Shown here: piece after piece, positions 1 through 10,315 of the stretch
Layout: every line of letters starts with the position of its first letter
Position numbering within the stretch: the first letter of the stretch is position 1
Assembly: GCA_025526935.1 (NCBI GenBank)
Contig: JAHLKD010000025.1
Span: 248,001-312,000 of the forward strand
Length of the DNA: 64,000 nucleotides
Direction of reading: 5' to 3'
Source of the DNA: Cladochytrium replicatum
Taxonomy: Eukaryota > Chytridiomycota > Chytridiomycetes > Cladochytriales > Cladochytriaceae
The notes under the pieces: model-generated
The model's input: the letters and a program-made list of their open reading frames with translations, nothing else
The model's database searches: none
What the model was told of the DNA's origin: nothing
Made by a program: the position numbers and the translations under genes

Positions 1-1225
1 GCACCGTATGGTTGCTGAATTCCACCGATAGACAGCGTCAGTTGCGCTTGTTGCGATTGCTGAGGCTGGGAGGGATCGGCAGGCGGAACGGGAGAGGCAG
101 CAGGTGTGAATGTTGGGGAGAGCTGCATCGGATGCATGGATAGAGTAGGCGAAGTTGTAACGGAGGCCATGTAAGGCGAGAACGCAGTGGGGATAAGCTG
201 GTAAGGAGGGGGTGCGTTGGTTCCCATCGGGTGCAAATCGGGAGACAGTGGGGGAAGCATCGAAAGTTGAATGGGCGACGGAGGCATGTCAAGTCCGGGG
301 GAAATGTAACCACTGGGGGTCATGTACGAGTATGACGGCGGAGTCGCGATCGGTGCGGGATAACCTTGTGCGGGATAACCTTGACCAGTAGGAGACTGAG
401 CGTTCGGGTATCCGAACGGGTATTGACCCTGGTTCGGGTTTGGGTAGTAGGTTCCCATAAGTCGATGGCTAGAGTATTTTCGGCGGAATCCACCCTTTGA
501 TTTGTTTTCGTTTCCGTAACTGCCTGTACTACTTGTAGAAGCAGCAGTTGACGCAGTTGTGCTGACAAACTGAGGATTGCCCGAGTTATCAACGGCGTTT
601 TCTTCGTCGGTAATTTCTTTCTCTGGCTCCACGATTGAAACCCCACCTTCCTGAGATGTTGAGCTTTCCGGTCGTAAGACCTCTTCTGCTTCGGCAGCTG
701 TAGCAATTGGTTGTGCGAGCATTTGACTTTTGAGTGTTTGAGTTGGTGTAAACACAGCACGTTCGTTGGTCAAAGGGGCAACTACAGCTAAAAAGTGGAG
801 AATACGTGCAAGTTTGGTGAATTTGGCTGTGATGATAAACGAAATCGCAGAAAATAACCGCAATCCAGTAATACAAATAAAAAGCGAGCAGATCAGGGAC
901 TCGAAAGTTTAACTAAAACAAAAGACCCCAGACTGTCGGACAAATAACAGAAAGTTCCAACAGGGGACTCAGGAAAAAAAATGCCGAGAGTCTTAAACTC
1001 ACCTTTTGTATGGGTCTAATGCGTTAAGCTCAAGGTAACGATAACCGAGTTGTGATTTGTTGATGTTGCGAGCTTTATCGAACAAAGTAATCAAAAGTCA
1101 GTTTTTAACGGTCGATTGTGTTTAAACAGACACAGCGGTGTACAACTACAAGCACAACTGTGACATGAAACGTTACGACACTCACCTTTGAAAGAAATGA
1201 TATCGGAGACTCGAACGTGTTCAAA
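1..1225 (-). CDS. Unrecognised multi-exon protein with P/Q-rich tail (partial, runs off left edge)
   Basis: I do not recognise this gene. Two short 5' exons are well supported: about 1186-1225, preceded by a CTTAG acceptor and closed by GTGAGT, and 1003-1072, also closed by GTGAGT. They join in phase to read VSDIISFKARNINKSQLGYR followed by YLELNALDPYK. Below about 770 one long open frame continues to the window edge. It is first acidic (EPEKEITDEE), then Ser/Thr-rich, then has a basic patch (KSKGGFRRKYSSHR), then a low-complexity stretch with many Pro, Tyr, Met and Gln. That composition suits a transcription or RNA regulatory protein, but this is inference. The join between the second exon and the long frame is unresolved; an acceptor near 722-725 fits the phase but leaves a long intron. 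The start codon and any exon above 1225 were not found. The C-terminus lies outside the window. Confidence 0.55.
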
Positions 1226-1406
1226 CTAAGACCGAATTCCAGACCCCTAATGGTGGGACAGCAATATGGTGGAGTCCGATGAGGTGGGGTGCGCGGCGGA
1301 AGTTTCGGGGTCGGGACGGGATTATAGGGTCAGCAGACGCGGAAGTATTATTACGTGGGCGGTGGAGCAGCAGTAGCAGTAAGAGAACGCAAGAGAGGAG
1401 CAATCC

Positions 1407-2580
1407 ATGAGCACAATGGAACACGGCCACACAGGCGCACAACCTCCCCTCACCCACCGAGACCAGTTCCTCACCTTCCAAAAGCGTCCGTGCACTGTCC
1501 TGGAGAATCTGAAGACTTATTTTACACTGCGCCACTATCAGCGGATGGCTGCCAGATGGAACGAACGGAATCTGGAGACAGATACTCGAAACGGAAGATC
1601 AAACATTTTGGAGGAAAACTTAATGCATTAGACTGGGTCGCGTGGGTACATTTCAAGAGACACATTGCTGGACGATGATGATTATGATGTGGTAGAAGAC
1701 CCACGGAAGCGGTGGAACGTGGATGAGCGTGACTCAGATTCAGCCCTTGCAAGCCTTCAGAAAAGAGAACCGATCATGCGAGATCGAGGATGGATTTGAC
1801 GAACACTCTTCAGCTTAGCGAAGCATCGACTTTACAACTTGCTTTGCCGATGATCCAGCGGTTGATCAGTTTGCGCAAATAGTGCGATCGACCTTCGGCG
1901 ATGCCTCTGAACTTGTTGCTCCGTACGTATTCAAATTATCGCAGATACTCGCGGTGCCAACTTATATATCGTGCTTGATCCATTTTGTCTACGGATGACT
2001 TGAATTGCGGTGGTCCCCAAAAATGGTGTTATTTGTCGTCTTTCCATACTTGATGTGAAATCCTTACTATTCTTTGCTCGAACATCAAGATCTGGTGGCA
2101 GACATGGTCACCAAATCAAATCCAGAACCTCGGGAGTCCTCTTCCCCACCTCTCCACCCCAACGTTGCTCACCGAACACAAAGTATGGTGATCAATCTTT
2201 CCTCTATCCGTCAAGATCAGAATCGACGTCGGCGGGGACTTTTTAAGAAAATCGTCGAATTTGCTCGACGGGAGAGATACTTAGCGCTGATTGAGTCGCC
2301 GTGCACAGATGAGCGCGAAAGCAGAAAAGCATAGAACCTGTTGATCTTGACGAGATCAAGTTGGTAGGTTCTATTAGGTTGATCCTGAACTTGATATTCC
2401 AATTCACATTTCCCTCCGTTGAAAGAGAATCTTTCGATCCCAGTGTTTGCAAATGGCGATGTCTTTTCTCGAGCAGATGCGGATCCAATTGCCGAATACA
2501 CCGCCACAAGATTGGATATGCTGCGGCTCTTGAAAACCCACTTACACAAATGCTTATTATTGAGCGACTTAAAATATTCA
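1407..2580 (+). pseudogene. Eroded or heavily interrupted coding sequence, identity unknown
   Basis: Stretches with protein-like composition occur on the plus strand but do not form one frame. From the ATG at 1407 a frame reads DQFLTFQKRPCTVLENLKTY and on to an in-frame TAG at 1629-1631. The same frame then resumes with LLDDDDYDVVEDPRKRWNVD before another stop near 1797. Further segments follow: FADDPAVDQFAQIVRSTFGD (about 1830-1900), a basic segment RRRRGLFKKIVEFARRERY (about 2220-2285), and PVFANGDVFSRADAD (about 2440-2485). I found no set of consensus introns that joins them. It could be a decayed gene or a real gene with introns I failed to see. The PVFANGD stretch faintly recalls dihydrouridine synthases, but that is too weak to name it. 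Confidence 0.35.
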
Positions 2581-2905
2581 TTAGTCTTTTAGCGCTCATA
2601 AACTCTACTAGAAGCTATTCACAAACTGATTCGTCTCTCCCTAGCATTTCCCCAAACAACATTCTTCATCACACATCACCACCTGATGTATGATGGAGAA
2701 AGTGCTTACTAGGGCAGAGCGGTGAAGCTTCAACGCGTTGACATCGATGCCGGCTCTGCTTGACTGGCTGGAGATCCACTACGGGTGGACTGATGGGACC
2801 GATGCTCAAACTTTAATGAGGTTTTCGCAGAATGCAATTGGAAAGACGAGTTTATTTACAATTATTACATTGCGACAATATTTTTTAATGATGCAAGTAG
2901 GTCGT

Positions 2906-4653
2906 TCAGTAGTTCAATAAGGTGATACCCGCCTTCTCCATCAAAACTTCAAAATCCTCTTCAGAACCAGCATAATCGCCAAAGAAGGCGCTGACGATAT
3001 TGTGGAGATCTTTGGCTGTCACGCGCTTCCGACTTTCTAGCCAACGTTGAAGCTGGAAATCCTGCTGTAAATTCCCATGTTAAAACGTCCCTCGCAAACG
3101 ATTCCATCTTTCATGTTTATACCAGAAGCTCGCCAACATCTTTTTCGCACAAAGAATCGAAATGAACTATGTTCTCAGCTGAATTTCCCTGACTGGGCAA
3201 CTGCGTTGTGCAAGTTGATGCTGCTTTGCCCTGAAAAGAGAGCATTAAAAATGAACGCTGTTGCTGCCAGAAGTTTTCAAACGTTTTTTCCGCGTGAAAC
3301 CGTGTACTCCACTGTGGTTTTCGGCAACTCTCCCAGCTTCCCTTCTTGATTTGCGTTCGTTGGGGCCACTTTGTATTCAGTTAACTCTCCAATACCGCCT
3401 TCGTGCGTTGTGCTTGTCGAGGCAGCAATGTCGTCCGCGAGAATCGATTCCGCTGCAGCAGTTTCGCTTCCCAGATCGCGCTGACCGTCGTCCTGGCTCA
3501 GTTCGTCCTCGTACTCATCGTCATTCTTATGTTTGGCGTAGTAAGTGTCAGAGTCAAATCCCGGTTCATCGTCATCTTCAGTGATCGCTTCGGTGGTTAC
3601 AGATTCAGAAGTTTCACTTGAAAACCTCACCCTCTTTCCTGCTGACTGCGACTTCTTTTCGCCAACCAGCCCTTCAAGAGCTGGCAGCCTCTTCCCCGAG
3701 AAAAACATCGACGCGGGCAATCTCTTCCCGCCTGTTTGTGGGTGTCGTGAGATCTGTAAGTATTTGTTTCCAGCCCGAATCCTCTTCGCTACCGCTTCCC
3801 TCACCCGCCTTGTCCTGGGCTGCGGCTCGCTGTCATCCGACCAATAATCTGGCTCAGGCGACGTTGTTGGTGTGCATGAGCATGGTTCGGAGTCGGTTTC
3901 CATGTTTCGATCACGATCGATCGTGTCGTCATACTTGTCACACAAGTTTTCCTCTCCAATCTTCCAAGTCGGATCGTCAGCTTGATCGTCCTGCTCGATG
4001 ATCCTCCACAATATTCTGCTGAATTTCGCCGACTTTGGAGAGTACTCCCTCGGGCTTCTCAAAATCCCAGCCTCCAAGTCCTCTTCGCAGTCATAGGCAA
4101 ATCGGCTCGCCAAATCAGTAATATCCCCATCCCTCGACATGTAGGTCTCCCAACACTTCCCCCGATCCTCTTCGTTCCACCACAGAATCACAACGATCTT
4201 TACCACCTCACCCTCGAAGATCTGAACTACATCCTCCCAACCAAGCTCAACCACCTCCAACGCGTCCGCGACGTACGACAGCACCCAGCGCTGATTCGTC
4301 AGTTTCTGGAACGAAAACGGAAAGTACGCAGTCCGGCTTGACCCGCGATCGTTCATGATGGCTCCAAGTACTTTCCAGAATGCCGAGTGTGGAATGAGAA
4401 TCTCGCTTGATCGCTGGTTGATTGCTACGCGACGGCATAGTCTCATCGCGTTGACGTCGGGAAAGAGGCCCAGGGAACGCGAGACGGAGATGCTGGGACA
4501 GATTCGGGTTTGCTTGCATCGGCATTTGATGGTGATTCGAGTGGCGTGATGCTCCGGTGGTGCTGTACGAACACCGTTCCACACCGCGACGGCGTGGGGA
4601 TCTGCGAAACGAACATGCGAGTCCGTAATCTGGGGGGTTTCTGTGTCTTGCAT
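2906..4653 (-). CDS. Acidic nuclear-type protein with PP1-docking-like RVxF motif, three exons
   Basis: Start is the ATG at 4651-4653. Exon 1 runs to about 3283 and ends SRGKN. A GTTTGA...TTTCAG intron leads to an exon beginning GKAASTCTTQ. A GTATAA...TTTACAG intron then leads to the last exon, which reads QLQRWLESRKRVTAKDL and ends ITLLNY before TGA at 2906-2908. Both joins keep phase. The N-terminal 200 residues look folded (SFQKLTNQRWVLSYVADALE; FEGEVVKIVVILWWNEED). The middle is acidic and charged, with two GGKRLP/SGKRLP repeats. It also contains KRVRFSSE, which matches the RVxF motif used to dock onto protein phosphatase 1; HVRFAD near the N-terminus is a weaker match. The last 50 residues are predicted helical. 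I know no family with this architecture. A nuclear PP1 partner is a hypothesis only. Confidence 0.7.
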
Positions 4654-5041
4654 CTTGAAATTCGGATATTGAATACCCAGAGCGACACGTTGGGAACGCC
4701 CGGTGGATGTTGATGCAATAGCTCGGTATAGACTGAACTTTCCTGGGAATGATCCGCGTTCTGGAGTCTCCCCAGCTTGTCTCCCATGGAAATAATGTAA
4801 TCGAGATCATCTAGAAAATACAGGTGTTCCTAGGACTTAACAGTCTAGTAACCACCTCTGCAGCTGCTCACTTCCTGTTTTGTATCTTGATGAAGGGGTT
4901 GCTGCCCTGCACGGCTTCCACTTCAATTAAACATAGAACGATATTAAAGCGTATTGGATAGATTACGGGGGGTAAAGCATGTTTCGAAATGCCAAAACAT
5001 TGCTTGTAATGCTCGTACAACCACATCGGGGGAAAGATTTG
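4654..5041. other. Intergenic gap between two minus-strand genes
   Basis: An open minus frame beginning MGDKLGRLQNADH (ATG at 4785-4787) precedes the gene at 2906-4653, but I could not splice it to that gene in phase, so I kept the ATG at 4653. Nothing else is recognised here. The gap would hold the promoter of the RVxF gene and the 3' end of the ankyrin-like gene. Confidence 0.4.
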
Positions 5042-6340
5042 TCAAAGCAAACCGGACTTCCGCCACCATTCCACAACGTCATCATAGCCGTCATCTCTAG
5101 CGTACTGAATCCGATCAGTAGTGAACTTCATCTCCAGTCCACCGTCTTTCCACCACTTCAGAACCGCAAGGAAACCTCTCTCGCTCGCCCCATCCATCGA
5201 CCGACTAGTGTACTTCAACACCAGATCACTTTCCTTCCACCACTCCAAGATATCAATCAGCCCTTTCGAGCTCGACTCGTCGATCGCCGCGCTACTGTAC
5301 TTCATCTCAAGTTTGCTTGCCTTCCACCACTTCAGAGCATCGAGGTGGTTATTTGCGCTCGCTCCGTCAATAGCGTGATGCGTCCACGTGAGCTTCAACC
5401 CGCTCCGTCTCCACCACTCGAGCATCTCAACGTGGCCGTTTAAGCTCGCCCCGTCCACCGCCAAGCTGCTGTACCTAAATTCGAGACCACTCGATATCCA
5501 CCAATCCAAAACAATTGTTCTTCCTTTCATGCTCGCCTCGTCGATAGCACGCGGAGACCACTTCAGCTCCAATCCGCTCCGTTTCCACCACTCCAGCACA
5601 TGAACGTGGCCGTTCGAGCTCGCGTCGTCCATGCAGCCTTCACAATACGCCAGATCAAATCCACTTGTACCTCACCACTCAAGCGATTTGACTTTCCCGT
5701 TCAAACTAGCCACGTACATGGACCAAGAGCTAAAGTTCAGTTTTCGTCCACTCTGCTTCCACCACTCAAGGATTTCAACCTGGCCATTATGGCTCGCATT
5801 ATCCAGGGCCTTGCTGTACTTGAGCTCCAACCCGCTCTGATCCCACCAGTCGAGCACCTTAACATGCCCCTTCGAGCTCGCGCAATCCATCGCGTCCTCG
5901 CTCCATTTTAATTCTAGGCCGCTCGACTTCCACCATTTGAGAATTTCGACGTGGCCCTCCTCGCTAGCCCGATCCATAGACCAATTGCTCCAGCGTAATT
6001 CGAATCCGCTTGTTAACCACCACTGGAGAACGTCGACGTGGCCTTTTGCGCTTGCTTCGTCGATAGCGTCGTCGGTGTAGATGCAGGGCCCTTTTCCTTC
6101 CCGATGGAGATTCAGGACGTCAACGAGACCGCGCTTGCTGGCTTCGTCCATGGAGATAAGGAGTGGTACAAACTGGATCTTGATCCGACGACGGCGAAAG
6201 AGTGTTGCCAGTCTGAATGCGAGGGATGGATTCCCAGCCCACAGCCCGAGAAGTACTAAGATCATATCGATGGTCTCGAGCGGCAGTGACATTGGTGAGT
6301 TGTTTCTGTGGGGATGTGAAATAAATTTGTCGATCGCCAT
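5042..6340 (-). pseudogene. F-box-like plus WW-bearing ankyrin-like repeat protein, one nonsense codon
   Basis: The frame starts MAIDKFISHPHRNNSPMSLP and reaches SLPLETIDMILVLLGLWAG, which resembles an F-box start. About ten repeats follow, each near 35 residues, with the pattern ASxxGHVxVLEWWKxSGLEL-(K/R)(W/Y)SxxAID. The pattern is ankyrin-like (helix-turn-helix with GHVxVL) but has a WW pair and a short strand-like LELKWS. The frame is interrupted once, by TGA at 5672-5674, exactly where the second W of a WW pair is expected (SLEW-stop-GTSGFDLAYC). The same frame then continues with four more complete repeats to a TGA at 5042-5044. A single TGG-to-TGA change explains this. Alternatives are a recent pseudogene, a truncated functional form, readthrough, or an assembly error. 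Such proteins are often expanded substrate-binding families, but no ligand can be inferred here. Confidence 0.75.
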
Positions 6341-6410
6341 TTTTGTTACTTGTGTCCCGAGGATTAAAAATCAAAGAACAAACATTGCGGTCATTACGGT
6401 GACAATACGA

Positions 6411-7520
6411 TTCTCTGATTTTCTGCACCAGTGCTTGCATGTCTTGAAAACGGATCATAGCAGTGTGCAGAACCTCTTCGTGGATTGCCGTGACTTTCTC
6501 GTCTCCCTCTTTCGCAGCCTCCTTCACTTCTTCTGGGAAGACTGCAGCATATGCGCTTCGACCAAAGTCCTTCACTTCTTCTGGGATCACTGCAGCATAT
6601 GCGCTTCGACCAAAGTCCTTCACTTCTTCTGGGATCACTGCAGCATATGCGCTTCGACCAAATCCTGCGCAACTTTGTTTGTGATCAACTTCAACGCAAG
6701 AACCTTCATGTTGCAGTGTCGCGCAACGGTGATCTCTGAAACAGATGACATTCCAACAGCGTCGGCCCCAACATAGTTGCAAAGGAATCTGCATTCCGAA
6801 CGGGTCTCGAACGACGGACCACCTACGAAAACGTATACACGTTCCCCGAGCACTTAGTGGTCGTGAGGAACCGTTCCGGGTCCAGAAACGGGAGACAGTC
6901 CGCCGAGAGTTGCCTGATTCTTCGGGCAGGTTTGAAGCGAGACACCGCAAGTCAAAGTCGTAAGCAGTTGAAACGGCTGGGAAACGACGGCCGAATTCCG
7001 AGATATTACGACCGACGAGTGGGTTGTTTCCCGAAAGACCGGGAAGTGATACGAGGTCGGAGATCACAATGTCCCCGACTCTGAAATCGGGTTTCAAGCC
7101 ACCGGATGCGTTGGTGACGATGAGTACATCGACACCGGGCAGCTTCATTACACGGCACGGCGAAGGTGGTGTGCACCAACGGATGCCCTGCGATACAGAG
7201 AACATGGGGCTATGTCATTGGAAATTTGCTATGCGCACCAACGGAAATGTGGTCACCACGCCTTCCCATTATTGCAACCACATTTTTCTTGCCGAGAGAG
7301 CCGAAAACCAGCTTGCCCGCATGTCCAGGAACTGAAAAGAGAAGAACAGCAAACGTGAGAAACGATTGGTGCCATTGAAATCAATATATACCGTTGCTTG
7401 CAGGGACGCTCGGAATATCCTGTGCATTTCAATCGAAAACTGGAGTGTTGTTAGATCAAATGCGTTGTGAACCATTCCACCGTACCGTGTACTCAACCCG
7501 ACAGTTCGAGTGAGAGAGTG
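6411..7520 (-). pseudogene. Purine nucleoside phosphorylase (PNP), frame-disrupted
   Basis: PNP cleaves purine nucleosides with phosphate in the cytosolic purine salvage pathway. Family blocks appear in order on the minus strand but in different frames. They are YGGMVHNAFD near 7460, VPGHAGKLVFGSLGKKN near 7330-7270, GHPLVHTTFAV near 7170, then VDVLIVTNASGGLKPDFRVG and ISDLVSLPGLSGNNPLVG (7120-7060). Next come [17 protein letters not shown] (6835-6785) and [19 protein letters not shown] (6770-6715), then [11 protein letters not shown], and finally HEEVLHTAM with QALVQKI. The phosphate-site, GGPSFET and NKV motifs are recognisable. At least three frame changes lie inside otherwise conserved blocks and do not match intron consensus, so the gene looks decayed. 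No clear stop follows the last block; the frame reads into the 5' end of the neighbouring ankyrin-like gene. A 48-bp unit is triplicated inside it (separate entry). One or two genuine introns are probable near 7210-7290. Confidence 0.75.
6522..6665 (-). repeat. 48-bp tandem triplication inside the PNP relic
   Basis: Three head-to-tail copies of a 48-bp unit begin at 6522, 6570 and 6618. The unit starts cttcacttcttctggga on the plus strand. Read on the minus strand it encodes [16 protein letters not shown] three times in frame, where the family has one such segment between NKVAQD and the HEEVL helix. The copies differ at only one or two bases (gaagac versus gatcac), so the expansion is recent. 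Confidence 0.9.
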
Positions 7521-7599
7521 TCGTTGGTAACTCATTGTGTGGCGTTAACCAACCTTGTTCACTGGGCTAAAATACCAAGGTATTCTTAATCACAGTGTC

Positions 7600-8290
7600 G
7601 GTTGCCAAGACTGTCCTTTTCCAACCAACCTCGGACTTTTGGAACAATGACAAGAACATCAACTCATTCAAGCTTGCGGGTGACAGCATCAAGCAGGCAT
7701 TCAACAACGATGCTGAGTTCGAGATCCCTCGACAGTAGGGCTAGCCTTCTAACAAAGTGTTTCGCAAAACTAACTTTTTTAATGTGGTGCAGACATGAAA
7801 GTGGAGATGTCCCCAAAAGTTGCGCGCCATCTTGATGAATTTCAGGGAAACCGAAGCCAAAGTTGTTCTTGTTTTTGAGAAGGTTCTAAACCTCGATGAC
7901 GATGCGTTCGACTCGCTCCCAGACGAGTCCTTCCCTGTCTATGGTGAACTTTCCGGTGCCATATTCCACACTACCCGCAGCACCGCCCCCGTTGGTGACA
8001 CCAACACAACTCTCGCCACTCTCCATCCTCCACCTGTGCCCCCCAAGGATGCGCCAAAAGAAACTACGCGGGGTGGTTTGCAGGTCGACGATGCGTTCGA
8101 CAAGATTGGTGACCAAATCAATGCTGGAACCAGGAGATGGAGGACAAGTGGATGGACATCGTTAGGAACTGGATCGATCAGTTCCACTTGGAGGATAAGG
8201 CTCGTGAGATCACGCCGAGCGTTAAGAACAAGATCAAGGAAATGATGCACGGCGTGCACACTGGGCTAGCGGGTGAGGAAACGGAACGAT
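7600..8290 (+). pseudogene. Eroded coding sequence of unknown identity
   Basis: Three coherent protein segments lie on the plus strand in different frames. The first begins near 7594 and contains AKTVLFQPTSDFWNNDKN and DSIKQAFNNDAEFEIPRQ before a stop near 7737. The second (about 7820-8130) contains EAKVVLVFEKVLNLDDDAFD and later GLQVDDAFDKIGDQINAG. The third (about 8140-8310) contains MEDKWMDIVRNWIDQF and SVKNKIKEMMHGVHTG. Composition is helical and charged. I could not place introns to join them and I do not recognise the family. It sits between other decayed genes, which favours a pseudogene. Confidence 0.4.
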
Positions 8291-9029
8291 CATACAACAT
8301 AAGATGTTGATCCCATCAATCCAGAAAAATCGTTGAATTTGTCATTGGCTTTGTCACCATGATTCTTCACAGCAACATAACAGCCAAGGGTAGTGCAGCT
8401 ATCCTATGACTTGCCATTGCATTGCTGATCGTCACCGTCGTTTAGCACACCTCTGGAAGCTTAAATTCTCAACTCCATCATGGACAAGATCAACTAACTA
8501 ACCCTAATGGAATCAACGGAGGTGCGCGTAGCGAAGAAGACCGGCACTGGAACGGATCAAAAGAGGATCTTAAGAAGATGCGCCAGCAACAAGAGAAAGA
8601 GAAGGCAGAGGGGGAGGCTCAACAAATCTGCTGGATTGTGATTCGACCTCACATTCAAGGTTCCACGACTCCATCCTCCATCGCTTCGGTAATGCATGTT
8701 GATGTGCTTCGTTTGTCCTCGTTGCGGAGGGTTGTGCAGGAAAGCGATGCTCGACTGAGCTAATTTCATTCCATTCAGCGCTCCGCACACATTTCAGAAA
8801 CAGTGGTCGGGGACATAACGGTACATTTCGATGACAATGGAAACCTTTTGCGAGCTATCCACTTTGCACAACATAGGTCCGTGCCTATTGCGCGGGATCT
8901 CGCTTTGTGGAAAAAGAGCGCGATCTTATGGACCACTCAACTGAGCCACTATTCCTTAAACAGAGTGCAGCAGGCTGAATCGCGATTAAGATCTCCGCCC
9001 TTCCCTCCTTGATCACCATTTACTAGCCC
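8291..9029. other. No confident gene; possible further relics
   Basis: The plus strand has a hydrophobic stretch near 8340-8400 (VEFVIGFVTMILHSN) and, near 8790-8850, HISETVVGDITVHFDDNGN. The latter resembles a beta-rich segment of calcineurin-like 5'-nucleotidases, but the match is too short to call. Frames are short and broken. Confidence 0.25.
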
Positions 9030-9860
9030 ACGTCGGCTTGTATTCTGGAGGTTTGGGAAGTGCTTTCATCGATCTCTCCTACGTGGTTACGATCACTGAA
9101 CAGATCGGAATGTGCTCGAATCGGTTGCCATGCTTGAAACCGAGATGAATGCAGTTGAGCGAATAGTTCATTACGCGCAGAAACTTCCTCAAGAGCGTGC
9201 GAGACGACTTGAGTCTGACCCAGACATTTTGGAGTGGCCGACGCGGGGAGCAATCAGTTTTTGTGAACCTCGAGTTGTTGGATTATGAACGTTATAGGAC
9301 TCTGTAACTACAGTCACTTTAACAACCATAAACATAACACACTACACATATCAGGCTTACGTCCTATAACAACAGCAGAAGCCGGATGCTCCGATCTCCG
9401 AGGGAGGCGTAAACTTGCGCGTTGGACAGTGTCAGCTCATGTGTCTGGCTCGCGCTATTCTCAAGGAGCCACGCATTCTTGTGATGGACGGAGGTATGTC
9501 ATTATGATTTGTTTGCAAGACAAAATGCTGATACGCAACGTTCCCCAGCAACTGCATCGGTGCATACACAGGCAGACAAGCTAATCCAAGAATCCAATTG
9601 AGACTCACATCAGTGAAACAACTGTCATTTCCATTGCTCATCGCCTTAACACAATTGCTGGATTCTATCCGGTCGTTTCAGCAAACAAAGACCCATTAGC
9701 TCACCTATTTGTGATTAAGGGTCCTGGATGGTGGTAATTTGATCGAGTTTGACACTCCCTACCGCCGCGCTATTCATCAGTTTGGTGGATGCCACTGGAA
9801 AAGAAAACTCACAAGTTCTTCGCAGCATCGCAGCAGAAAAAGAGCGACAAAGACTGATGG
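9030..9860 (+). pseudogene. C-terminal relic of an ABCC/MRP-type ABC transporter
   Basis: Segments follow the order of the last transmembrane helices and second nucleotide-binding domain of ABCC transporters. First comes SAFIDLSYVVTITEQIG, then LETEMNAVERIVHYAQKLPQ leading into DPDILEWPTRGAISF (about 9130-9265). The signature-motif region APISEGGVNLRVGQ and LARAILKEPRILVMDG (Walker B) follows at about 9390-9490. After that come ASVHTQADKLIQES, the H-loop region ETTVISIAHRLNTIAG (about 9610-9665), and VLDGGNLIEFDTPY (about 9725-9765). Between the first block and the signature region only about 100 bp remain, so the Walker A part (about 100 residues) is missing. Several frame changes occur within conserved motifs, and Walker B reads MDGG where MDEAT is usual. 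This is a host-gene pseudogene lacking most of the transporter. Confidence 0.8.
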
Positions 9861-10315
9861 TCTCTAATAATGTTTTGGCATCGCATTTTTTACGTTAATT
9901 TGTGTTATCACTACGAACGTATCCTATGTGGTGAGTTTGTTGTCGGTGAAAATAAATACTAAAATAATACGTAATTCGTTTGACTTCGTAGCTAAATTTA
10001 TTTTATACTGTTCTGTTTCTCAGTATCAGCGAAAGTCGTAGGAATAATTCCGTTTCATTGCAATCATAAATCAAAATTCCAAGAGAAAGGCAGCAGCGGA
10101 AGGAAAAGATACTGGAGATAAAGTGTATAACTTAAAAAGGTACTTGACGGGACAACCTAACCATTCATGAACAGGTGTATAGTGAAGCGCATGTGAAACG
10201 AGTCATCGGAATTGCAAAGTCCTGCTTCAGTGCCATCCGATGTATATGTGGCAGTCATCGAATTCTCAAGGAAACATGGATTTCGAATCATTGGCGAATT
10301 TAGGTTGTGTAACGA
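9861..10315. other. AT-rich intergenic region
   Basis: No coding potential was recognised. It is rich in A and T around 9880-10080 and would include the 3' untranslated region of the minus-strand gene that ends at 10316. Confidence 0.5.

Noticed and set aside
1629-1631. Reassigned TAG codon, suggested by in-frame TAGs at 1629, 26366 and about 45912
   Set aside because: TAG clearly terminates other intact genes here (48433-48435 and the SOD gene end at 63064-63066), so decay, short introns or error is more likely.
2738-2920. 60-codon plus-strand frame (MTSMPALLDWLEIHYGW)
   Set aside because: It overlaps the last exon of the minus-strand gene ending at 2906 only slightly, but it has no family signal and no intron support.
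3261-4550. Several plus-strand frames antisense to the RVxF gene
   Set aside because: They are shadows of the minus-strand coding sequence, which has consistent exons, phase and composition.
8803-9012. Possible 5'-nucleotidase fragment (HISETVVGDITVHFDD)
   Set aside because: A single short block with no catalytic motifs nearby; recorded only in the gap entry.
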